From Brasenia schreberi (Eukaryota; Streptophyta; Magnoliopsida; Nymphaeales; Cabombaceae), in assembly GCA_036023115.1 (NCBI GenBank), contig JAYKKT010000074.1, positions 12,990,001-13,054,000 of the forward strand: DNA of 64,000 nucleotides. The letters are read 5' to 3'. Positions 37,401 to 49,400 of this stretch are shown piece by piece; the first letter of the stretch is position 1; each line of letters opens with the position of its first letter. The notes under the pieces are model-generated. The model was not told the origin of the DNA and did not search any database. It worked only from the letters and a program-made list of their open reading frames with translations. Made by a program: the position numbers and the translations under genes.

Positions 37401-40400
37401 TCTTCCACGGCATCTGACTGAATCTCTACCTCTTTGATAATTATTGAAACCTCTATCAATAAATGCAGATTTCTCAGTTTGAATTTGTTCCTCTTTCTCT
37501 AAATTTTTTCGATCTTCTCTTAACAAAAGAGAATATACTGTTCCTAGTGATGGCAATTCTTCTTTGCTGAGAATATTCAACTTGATTGATTCATATTCGG
37601 GTGAGATTCCCCATAGTAGATCAAATACCTTTTTAATTAAACCCTCAGTTGTTCTCTATTTTACACAGTAGCTGCACTTATTTTCTACCATATATCTTTG
37701 TTCGTTCCACAGTTCCCGTAATTCACTGTAATACTCACTTACTGTGACAATGTGTCTTTATTCTCTCAATGATCTCATATTCTTTGGTAATGTTTCTTTG
37801 CCGAGAATATGCTTCTTCAACAGCAACCCAAATTTTTGCAGTCGACTCCATGTACATAAACGTTTTGCTAATGGACTGATTCATTGATTGAAGAAGCCAA
37901 GAGTTTACCAAGTCATCCTTGGACCATCTCTCAAATTCTGTACTGGTCTCATCTGGTGTTGGCTGATTTTGTTTAATAATGGATAGCTTTCCTCAAGAAC
38001 GTAGGACAAGCTCTATTGATCTCGCCCATTCTCTATAATTTTTTTCCTTCCAACCAAACATTTATAATTTGAAATGGTTCTATTTTATGTTCATTGCCAT
38101 ATGTGGCTGATTGCATTTCTTCTTTTATCCTTCTTTCCATGAATATGCTCCAGTACTCGGTGTTCATATTCCAACCTTAACGCACAACTGTTTTAAGAGT
38201 TCGTGTATCAAACAATTGCCGTGATAATTTGCTTATCACGACAACTATTGACTCCAATTCAAGCAGTTTTGAATCACTTTTGCTGAAATTTTTCACGCAT
38301 ATAAAAAAACCAGTTCTGTCGATTCCAAGAAAGAAAACAACAATAGTGCCAAATTCCAGTCTGTGCAGTTTTTACCCTAAAAAAAACTTTTATTGATGGC
38401 CTTCATAACTCTTACTCAACATTCCACATGCCTCACGCTGGATAGATTCTTTAGAATCAATATATTGGGGTGACCTTTTCCCAGTTGCTATTGCAAATGC
38501 AGCTTAAAAGGTGTGAATTAAGTGATGATCCAATAGAAGAATTCCCTTGGTTAAGATACCAAAAAATATTCAGCGACAAACCGGATGTTCGGCAAGAGAT
38601 TAAGGTCCTCTTGGTTGGAAGATATTTCTGGATATAAACGAAGAAACAGAAAATCGTAGATTCGTCCCCTACCTCAATAGAGATTCCTTGATGTTGTTGA
38701 GCAGAGATTCAATGCAGATTCCGCACGCCTATGCTCTGATATCATGTGTAATAATATCATTATCATGTGCAGCAACATCATTAAGAAAGATATTTAGAAA
38801 ACTTCACTAGATGAGAGGGCGGTGAAGAGGCAGTCGACTGCCTCTGTGCAGTTGTCTCCCTGTATCTATTTCACCTCTCTTTTTCAATCTACAACTAATA
38901 GGGTTTTCATCCCCTTTAAGTACTAGCATTACAAAGAACTAATTACTAAAGTACCATTAATGAGGCTGATTTAAAGCTACCTTTAAAAACATAAAAAAAC
39001 AATTGTTAAGATATAAAACAAAATTAAGCTTCAACACTCCCATCGATCGGCAACTCAAAACAAAATGACCAATGCTTTTTTCACCAAGGTATGCTATGTT
39101 TCTTTGCATCTCAATAGTGATGTCATTTCTTTCTAGGCAATGATCCTCCAAAGTCCTTTTTGGGCGGGACAAATTGCTTTCACAGATCAACAACTAAGGC
39201 TTGATCAATCTCTTTCAGCCTCAACCATGCGGCTCTAATTGTTGAAATTAATCAGCAATATAAACTTATTTATTGATGAAAGCCGAATATAAGAAGACAA
39301 TGAGGTGTTGGTCGGCCTATCCTTGCCGCCACCCTGTAATTCTCGTTAAAACCTAATAGCAGCCCTAATGACTACTTATATGGGTGATCTAACTTGAAAG
39401 ACTATAATACCCCTAGTAAGTGACTACTGGATTACGGTTCCTATCCATTAGCTGATCCATTAGGACCCGTATTACAAAATACCATAATATACATGACTCA
39501 GACTTACCTATGACTATGTATACATTTATAACTAAATAGTAACACTAATTAATCAAGATTTAACTTGATCTTCAACACGTCCCCTCAAGTTGAATCTTGA
39601 AGGTTTATAATTCTCAACTGATGGAGAGCTTTCTGAAATCCTCTTATTGAAGCAAGTTTTGTGAAAATATCCGCCAACTGGTCTTCTGAGCATACATGAA
39701 TCAGATTGAAGGTGCCTTGTGTAATCTTTTCTCTGATGAAGTGACAATCTATCTCAATATGCCTCGTTCGTTCATGAAAAACAGGATTTAAGGCAATCTC
39801 GAGAACTGCTCAACTATCACTGTAAAAGGTAACCAAAGTATCCACTTTGAAGCCAAGTTCTGTTAAGAGGGATAAAACCCATATCCCTTTACACATGCCC
39901 GAAGCAATTGTACGATATTTCGCTTCTACACTCGATCTGGACACAACTGATTGTTTCTTGCTTTTACAAGATACAATGTTTCCTCCCAAACATACCGCAT
40001 ACCCAGTGGTTGATTTTCTGTCTATCTTCGAACCTGCCCAATCAGCATCTGAATATATCTTTAGATCCAAGGATGAATTCATCGTGGACAACAAACCATG
40101 GGTTAGTATAGTCTTCAAGAATCCTGATGATATGAAATACTGTACTCAGATGATGTTTGGAAGGATTATGCATCCATTTGCTCACATAGCCAACAACAAA
40201 ACTGATACCAGGACGTGTAATAGTGATGTATATTAGCTTTCCCACTAATTTCTGGTACCTTCCGATATCCTCATATGGTTCTACATTATTATTATCATCC
40301 TCCTTGGGAGACTCCATAGGAATTGAGCATACACGACAGTCTTCCATTTTTGTTTCCTTTAACAAGTCCAGAATATACATCCTTTGACTCAAGAATAATG

Positions 40401-43400
40401 CATTGTTGCTATGAATCACCTCTATACCGAGAAAGTAATTTAATCTTCCCAAATCTTTCAAGTCAAATAAAATATTGAGTTGTTTCTTTAGCTCACCAAT
40501 ACCTGCAATATCATCTCGTGTAATAATGATATCATCAACGTACACCAGTAACATAATTGTTCTCTGGCCTTGCTTAATGAATAGTGTATGATCGCTGATG
40601 CATTGTTTAAACCCTAGAGTCTGAATTTCATCACTAAATTTCTCAATCCATGCCCGTGGGGATTGTTTCAATCCATAAATTGATTTCTTTAGTTTGCACA
40701 CTTTCCCTTGTTCGTTCCCATTAAAGTATCCTGGTGGCAAGTCCATATAAATGTCTTCCCTGAGATCACCTTGAAGGAATGCATTCTTCACTTCCAGCTG
40801 CCATAATTCTCATATTTTATTAACTGCCAAGCTTAACAAGATTCTGATGGTGTTCATCTTGGCTACTGGAGCAAATGTCTCTATGTAATCTATGTCGTAG
40901 GATTGACTATATCCTTTTGCAACTAATCTTGCCTTACATCTTTCTATATTCTCATATGCCTTATATTTGACTGAGAATACCCACTTACATCCTACAGTCT
41001 TCTTTTCTGATGGTAGATCTATCAATTCCCAAGTATGATTTCGTAATAAAGCTGAAATTTCCTCTTTCATGGCCGCTTTCCATTCTGGATGTACTTTAGC
41101 CTCTTCATTGGTCTTTGGTACAAAAGTATTCTCTGTATTCATCACAAATAGCTGATATTCTCTAGGATGAGAGAATGATACCATTTTGTCTAATGCATAT
41201 TTTGCAATTGCACGCTTCCCTTTTCTAATTGCAATAGGTAAATCATCCATTTCGATATACGAATTATGAGAGGTTATTTGAAGAGGAGGTGAATTTGATT
41301 CACTTTGAAAATTTTGATCTCGGGTGGCAGTCTGATCTGAAAAGACAATCCCTCGGTTTCCTCTGTTATATACTTGTCATTAACCTGTATTTTCATGAGT
41401 AGATGTAATTTCAGCTGAAGGAAGTGGGATCACTTGAGTACACTGTATTTCTGATGAAGGTTTTTCCTCCACTCCATAAAATAGAATGTCTTCATGAAAG
41501 GTGATATCCATTGTAACATAAAACCTCTTTTTGGAAGGATCATAACACTTATAACCTTTTTGAGTAGTCGAATATCCCAAGAAGATGCACTTGATTGATC
41601 TTGCATCAAGTTTATCTCTAGCACCTTGATAAACATGAACAAAGCATGGACAACCAAAAATTCTTAGTAATAAATGGAATTGTTTTTGAGAAGGATATAG
41701 GGAATGAAATGGAGTATTACCACTGAGCACCTTGCTTGGCATGCGATTTATAAGAAAAACTGATGTTAAGACTGATTCACCCCAATAATATTTTGGTGCA
41801 TTGCATCTAATTAAGAGAGTCCTTCCAACTTCTAAAATATGCCGATTCTTCCTTTCAGCTACACCATTCTGTTGAGGAGAGTGAGAACATGATGCCTGGT
41901 GTAAGATGTCATGCTGTAGAAAATACGAATGAAGAGATCGTGATATAAATTCTCTACCATTATCACTGCGAAAGATCTTAATGGTACTCTGAAATTGCAT
42001 TCGTACAAACTGACACTATATAGGAAGAATTTCCTTCACTTCGTCTTTAGTCTTTATAAGGTAAATTATAGTAAACCTAGTGCAATCATCAATAAATGAT
42101 ACAAAATACTTATATCCCTCCATAAAAGTTGTCTAACTAGGGCTCCAAATATCAGAATGCACAATATCAAAAGGAAATGAAATACGATGTGTTTTGCCTT
42201 CTAGTAAGTTTCATAATTCAAATTCAAATCATTACAATCACTAAATTCAGGTAATAACATCTTTATTTTGGAAAATGGTAAATGGCCTAACCGTTGGTGC
42301 CAACGAGGTATATGCTCCTTCTGTCTCTCAGTAATAATTGTTGATTGTAGTGCAACACCTTTATTGTCCTCGCAAAAGTAGAGGCCTCTCCTCACATTAT
42401 CCTGATCAAAGATCTTTCCCGTCTTCAGTTGCTGAAAGACACATCCAGTGAAATCAAAGATTATACGACATTTTAAATCCTGCGTCATAGCAAAGACATA
42501 TTAGGTTTACTGATATGTTTGGAACATGTAAAACGTTTTTCAATGTGCCAAAATATGTGATAATACTTCATTTTCCCACTATTGGCGTAAGAGGTGAGTA
42601 TATTGTACTCAAAGATGGAAGTTCTTCCCTGCTGAGGATGTTATTCTTTACAGATTAATATTCTGATGATATACCCCATAGAAGATTAAACACTTTACTC
42701 TCTTCAAACTACTCTTTTCATTCTAGTGTGCAAGTCTGATATTTAGTCTTAGAGTACAGATGTAGTTCTTTCCACAGACCTCTGAACTCTACATAATACT
42801 CACTAACTGACCTTCCTTCTTATCTGCATTTCAAATTTTCTCTATAAGATCATATTTCTTCGTAATATTTTTTCTTTGGGCATAAGCTTCCTGAACTGTC
42901 GGCCAGACATTTCTAGCAGTGTCCAAAAACATAAAAGTATTGCCGATAGAGGGAGTCATGGATTGTATTAGCCAAGCACTTACTAGGGCATTTTCTCTGC
43001 ACCACTGAAAATAGGAAGGATCTGAGATTGGGGGTCGAGGAAGATCACCTGTCAAATAATCCCATCGCCCCCTTGCCATAATAGCCAGCTCAATAGATCT
43101 GGCCCATTGTAAATAATTCTTGCCATAAGTTTCAAATTTGTGATTTCTACCATCCTCAATAGATCTCGTCAGCTCAATAGATCTGGCCCATTGTGATTTC
43201 AAATAATCCCATCGCCCCCTTGCCATGAGTCTCTGAACCTTCACTTTTATCTGACGAGAGTTCATTACTTTCTACCATCTTTTTTTTTTTCATATTCGGA
43301 TTGATATCTCACTGAAAGAATACCTTTAAATCTGCTCCAATCAGTTGACCACTGAAAAATCGAATTTTTTAAACGAAACAACTGTCTCAATTCCTCTTAG

Positions 43401-46400
43401 ACATTTCATCGAACAGTTATAGTGCATCACTTGTAGATTACGAAAGCAGATGTTCACGGTGAGAGGTAATGAATCTAACAACGATTTTGTAATGAAATCA
43501 CTCAAATACCAATTTGAAAGAATAAGAAAGAGAAGAACTTGCTATCCTGCGGGTTATTCACTGTGCCCACGACTTCTTTTTGTTGATTTCTTTCGATGCT
43601 TGATGCTAAACGGTCACAAGAAGCTCTGATACTATGTTGAAATTAGTCAGCAACATAAACTTCTTTATTGATGAAAGCCGAATACAAGAAGAAGACATTG
43701 AGGTGTTGGTCGGCCTATCCTTGCCGCCACCCTCTAATTCTCATTAAAACCTAATGACAGCCCTAATGACTACTTATATGGGTGATCTAACTTGAAAGAC
43801 TATAATATCCCTAGTAAGTGACTACTGGATTACGGTTGATCCATTAGGACCCGTATTACAAAATACTATAATTTACATGACTCAGACTTACTTATGACTC
43901 TATGTATACATTTATAACTAAATAGTAATACTAATTAATCTAGATTTAACTTGATTTTCAACACTAACAACTAAGGTTAGTCATTCATTTGAACATGATG
44001 AATCTGATCAACCTTGATGTGGTGCGATGGATCTTCAACCAATACTGTAGCTTTCTCTCATCTAGGTGGGAATCTTTGTGGTCAATCTTCAACAAAACAA
44101 CAACTCCTACCAACTTGAATTCAAACTTGAGATTCCATTTTCTTTTACCTAGGATCCTCTTCCAAAAATTGTGGAAGTTGTTATTATTTGAATTCTGAAT
44201 TTGAATTTCCAATTTCAAAACTCTATTTTGATTTCTCTACCAACTTTATCCCACAACAACCCTTCCTTCTTATTTGGAGCGCCTTTTTCTAGTTGTCTTT
44301 CTCATAAAATGAGGCCCTATCCTTCCTTTTTTCAGCACATTACACAAAATCCGAAATGGATGGGGTCATTGGGCAACCAACCACCTTCCTTTATGATTGA
44401 CAACAATTAACAATTTTCTTTCCTAAAATTGTGGGGATAATCATTCCTTTTCTAGACAATCCTTATCTTGATTTTCTTCCCTTTTGATCTTATCATTTTC
44501 ACAAAATTAGGAAGTGATCTTCCATAACTACTTTTCTACTTTGCTTTCCGACAAAATCACCATAGTAATCTCTAATTTACTTTTCCACCATTTGATATTC
44601 AAATAATGATATCTTTGTACAGGAAGCGACTGAGTTGATAAACAAGCCATCTTCATTACCTTTCTCCACATGCTTAAACAGTCTTGAATCTACTACATTG
44701 AAATGATATCTTTGTTTCATGGGTCTGCAGGCATTGTAAACTGAAATCCACTGAGTAGTTTGGCTCTTCATCAAACTTCATACTAGTCACAACATCAAGA
44801 AACTGCTTAAATGGGAAAGGCAAGAAAGAACAAAGCATTTATGTAGTAGTTGCCAACTTCTTTTTGCAGACAAGAAATGACTTGTTATCTCTCTGATAAC
44901 CTTGCCAAGGTAACCTTCCTTTTAAGAGAAATATAAGTGTGTAGGCCAATGACTCGAGGTCATCCCTTTATGATGAACCCCCATAACAACCATTAAGAGT
45001 GTTGTAAACTTGCCATTCATAAGGAGGGCCATAATTGCATCCTTTACTGGTGCGATGCTCAAACTTCAAGGCCACCTCCATTGCGTCTGGTCCAACACTG
45101 CCTAAACCACCATTTAGTTGCCTCTCAACATATACCTGGCCAAAACCACTAAGCTTCCTCTCTATCTTGTAAATAGGGGAGTTACCAAGCTGAACCACTT
45201 TTGGAATTGGAGTTGTGCTCCCTTCTTCTTCATCAGCCAAATTTGATATGCGATTTTTGGTCGACAACTTATGATGGAGTTGCCTTGTCTTCAAGTCACG
45301 TCGGATGGAAATTATGGGTTATCACAACCTTGTAAACTTTGATACCATGTTGAAATTGTAGGAAAATGCAGCAGATGAACAAACATGAAAAATAATGAGA
45401 AACAATGAAGGGAAAATGGTGGGGATTGGAGGAGGGGGTAGGCCCTTCGATGGAGGCTTCCCCCGTCTTTCTCTCTCTCTATTAATCACAAACCTTAAAC
45501 CTAATACATAATGTGCATTCCTTATATAGTGGACTGTTAAACATAAAATGACCAAACTGTCCTTATTACAATAATACCTAAAATCTACAGAATTACTAAA
45601 AACACTAAATAAGCATATTCTTCAACGGGAGTAATGGTCAGTGTTGTCCGACGCGTATCGTATCGCGTATCGCTGGGCTCCACGATACGGGCGTATCGTA
45701 TCGTATCGTATCGTACTTTAATATTAAAAAACTATAAAAATTATTTAAAAAATCAATAAAATTAGTAAAAATCCGAAAAAAATCAAGAAAATTCTGGAAA
45801 ATTTTGAAAAAATCTGGTAATTGCTTTAAATTCATATAATGCAAAGTTTAGCACAAATTGAACATTTAATATTGAACAATTGCATCCAAAATTATATATT
45901 TTGAATCAAAAAATGAAATACATTTATATTTTACATATTGTAAATTTGTATCAGGATCATTAACTAAATAATCTTCATCTTCTCCTTGATGATGTTGTTG
46001 CACTTCAAATTAATTCATGCAATGTCTTCTTCAGTTAGGACTTAGGAGTGCATTTTCTTCGTTATCTTCCATAATTCACTCATGTAATATATCAAAATTA
46101 ACAAACTGCTATCTTTGTACATGTAGTTGTCATATTTGCTAATTTTCATATGTGAGCAAAACAAAGAGCTCCATTTCTTTGATTATTGAGTCTATGACAC
46201 CTTAATGATGTTATATTATTACTTGATGATGTCCCCTTTTTCTCTTATTGGAGACTAGCTTTTTAACTAATGCATGAGCTTCATTTCTCACTTCACAGAC
46301 TGAGTTAAGCCTCACACACATTGATCATGTTCAACTCAATGGAAGTCATGTAACGTGAACCTTAAAATAGTGAAGTTGTGAAATCCCTACTCAATGAACC

Positions 46401-49400
46401 GAGAGAACTAAATGCTTTTAATTGTTGGTGCGGCATGGTAAAAAAAAGGGAGAAATGAAGTAAAACATTTGATGGTGGCAACTGAAGTTCATTTAAAAGA
46501 TCTATAGAGCCATTTGTTTTGGAATACATTGTCATCCAAACAGCACAGGATTGTAAAACATTTGATGGTGGCAACTGAAAAAGAAATGAAGATTTCAAAA
46601 ATATGTGCTTTCAAATGGTTTTGAAATTTTGAATTGTGAGAAAAACTGTTTCACATCAATGCCACCTAACAAGGCCCATATTTTTCCTGTATACTTGTTG
46701 CACATATCCATAAATATGGTTTTATTGCCTTTGAAAATTCATGTTTGTGATTGAAATGAAATTATTTACCTTTACCTACTTAGCCAAATATTCCTTATAC
46801 AGGCTTCATTATTTCTAATTTCAGCTTAATATTCAAAAATTTGAGGAGCATGTACAGAACTTGAGAATCAGTGCTGTAGAAAATGAGTTGTTCTTGCTTG
46901 GAAATTTTTTCTAATACTTATGTGATCTCTTTCATCTATCATCTTCTGAAAAAGGCATATGTATGCCCAGGAAAATATTCTGAATATGATGACTGATGAC
47001 CAAGAATAGTGTGTAGCATTAAAAAATAATGGTCCACATATCCTGTGCTGGCATCTGAGCCCGCTTAGCTGATGAAGATGCATTCTTTCAAATTTAGTTT
47101 GGGCTCGTTGTTCTTGTATCTTTGTAGATACTAAAAAGCACTGCATATTTGGCATCAAGACCATGATGCTAATATTTACCGTACATGATGCATAACAATT
47201 CCAGTTGGAAGAGTGGTGAGTCAATTCTTTTCATGGTTATGCCATGGTTATGAGTGATGATGATCGGTCCATCTAAGGGATCACCCTTGCATAGTCGGTC
47301 CCAAGCCTGGATAAAGGAGGAGGGTTGCGTTAGGCTTCCGATAGCCAACCTAAAACTTTGTCGGACTTATTTACTATGGATTCTACAAATTATGATAGAG
47401 CTTTGTGGAAACAAAGAATCCATGTAGCCAACCCCATCTAGTATGGGAAAAGGCTTAGTTGTTGTTGTTATGCCATGGTTATGAGTGATGATGATATTTG
47501 ATATGGTCTTGAGTTAAGTGTTATCATGGTACATGATCGAGCTCTATGGAAAGAAGAATTCATGCAGCTGACTCCGTCTAGTATGAGAAAAGGCGTAATT
47601 GTTGTTGTAGTAGTTTGTCTTGCACTTTATATGAACTTAGTTTTGTGCATGTCCACTTAAGATAGATATTTCTTCAAATTATATTTAATTGACATCTCTT
47701 TCTATACCCCTCATTTAACTTGGTCTCTCTAGATGGTCCTACTCTTCTCAACTTGCTGTGTTTCGCTTGAACTTCTCAAGCTTTTGGATACAGTCACCAT
47801 CATGCTATTGAATTCGGAATGTTTATAAATTTCACTTTTTGGAAATTGCAAGAGTTACCATGTCGAAACTGATTATTCTGTTTGTGGAATCTTTAGGTTG
47901 ATAAACCAAGCTTCTTAGGGCTCATATTCCCAAAATTCTTTCGTCTGTGACCAGAAAAAGAGTGTCGAAACTATGGAAGTGGCAACATAGACGTTGTGTT
48001 AACTGCTGCTACTACTCATCGCAAGGGTGTTAACCAATGGTAACAGATCAATAAACAAGTCATCACCAGTGGCCTAAGGGATTGTTAACTTTTGTTGTCT
48101 CTCTCTCTCTCTTAGAAATCCAGCTACAAGTAAGGGGATCAACAACATCCACCTTCAACGCCCTTATTGGTGTAACCTCCACACACAGTGCTCCTCCACC
48201 TAGCACAAGAGGGAATCTAAGCCTTGACCAACCATGAACACCTCTGATCAATACTAACTCGTTATCAGATGCTATCAGTTGGTAGCTGAGCAGTAGTTCC
48301 TTAGTAAACAAATGTTGCAAATTCTAACACACTGGTTTAAATCAAGTGAATAAGCTGATTGGAGATATGAAAGCAATTTGTTCTAGGAAAGAAACATGAT
48401 GCTGAAGAGAAATATATGAGGCAGACAAATCATTAGGGGAGCTGATCTTCCATCTTCACAGGCATTCAAGAGGAGTGTGGCTGTTGTGGATGAAATTTTA
48501 GAACGCTAGTGTTGTTGTCCTCTTGGGGAAATGTTCTAGTAAAGGGTATTTAGAGGAAAGGGTCAATTTGTGGGTTTTATTGTTATGGTCAGGGATCCGA
48601 ATCAAGGATACATTAGAGTACCATTTAATATGAGTCTCACATAAGAAATTGATTAAGTGAATGCAACTAAGCAATCACATTGGGATACAAGCTCTTATAA
48701 TATAGTTTGGCAATAGGCCTACTCCGCTGATGGTGAACTGTACATGATTTTATTGTTATAAGCACGTCTATTGGGAATGAAGAACAAATAATGAAATAAT
48801 CAAATGCAGAAACAATGACATAAACCATAAGAAAATATTTATATGGTCTGCAGAGGGATCTCTTGTTCTCTTACGTCCATGGCAGCTGCAGTTTAAATTG
48901 CACTATTGATGATCACTTTTCAAAATAGAGTCTGAAACACCAAAAGGGTGCTTTAGGGTATTCCCTGAAAAAAGAAAACTATTAAATAGTTGATCTGAGT
49001 CAGCAATTGTGAGGCGTAAGTGCAGGCCAGAACACTTCACACAAGAAGCTGAATACAAGCCCTAGCTCCCTTCTTATTTTGTTTGCTTAAATAGATTCAT
49101 ACAAAGTCATGTCATATGTTAGAAAGGATGCAATTATAATTTGTGACATTGTCAAGGTTTTTTTTTGTTTATATTTATGAAGTGTGGAAACAGGAAGACG
49201 CCTTAAAAGATGGCATGGATAATGGTAGTATATAAAGCTTGGAAGCTGATAAAGTATTGCATCAAGCAGGTATTCAACATAAGATTATTCTATATATTCT
49301 GGAACCCAATGGTGTTGTAACGAGGACAGATAGATAGTTTTGTGGTCCTAAGCTAGATACAGTTTACTGAAGTTATGATGACTTCCAGAGATGAATCAGA

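Larger units (their letters stand above)
34175..38200 (-). pseudogene. Copia 1 gag-pol remains
   Basis: In minus-strand order: gag (about 38200-37320) ends with a defective zinc knuckle, CTHCGKK. Protease has [11 protein letters not shown] (37362-37108). The GAG-pre-integrase region has [12 protein letters not shown]. Integrase pieces lie at 36623-36000 ([19 protein letters not shown]). The RT has [20 protein letters not shown] and the catalytic box [13 protein letters not shown] (35219-34640). RNase H has [19 protein letters not shown] (34612-34175). At least six frame breaks are visible. A 187-bp duplication inside the RT shifts the frame after the YVDD box. Confidence 0.9.
33567..39036 (-). 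mobile_element. Copia LTR retrotransposon 1, nested
   Basis: LTRs are 33567-33853 and 38745-39036, with TG..CA ends. The flanking 5-bp repeats CTCCA (33562-33566) and CTCCC (39037-39041) differ at one base. The minus-strand primer-binding site TGATATCAGAGCATAGG lies next to the right LTR, and the purine tract TTGAGGGAGAG next to the left. Internal order on the minus strand is gag, protease, integrase, RT, RNase H, which defines Copia. Frameshifts, stops and two internal duplications make it inactive. Confidence 0.93.
32544..45627 (-). mobile_element. Non-autonomous LTR retrotransposon carrying captured kinase sequence, host to two nested Copia elements
   Basis: The LTRs are 32544-32812 and 45348-45627. 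Shared blocks include AGATGAACAAACA-like sequence, GAAGGGAAAATGGTGG, TATTAATCACAAACCTTAAA and CACTAAATAAGCATATT. The element is flanked by a perfect 5-bp duplication GGAGT (32539-32543 and 45628-45632). It is oriented on the minus strand: a primer-binding site TGGTATCAAAGTTTACAAGG (initiator-tRNA-Met type) abuts the right LTR, and a purine tract AAGGGGG abuts the left one. Excluding the two inserted Copia elements its own length is about 2.9 kb. No gag or pol is recognisable; instead it carries kinase cDNA fragments (44577-45250). It would need proteins supplied by a related Copia-type element to move. Confidence 0.85.
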
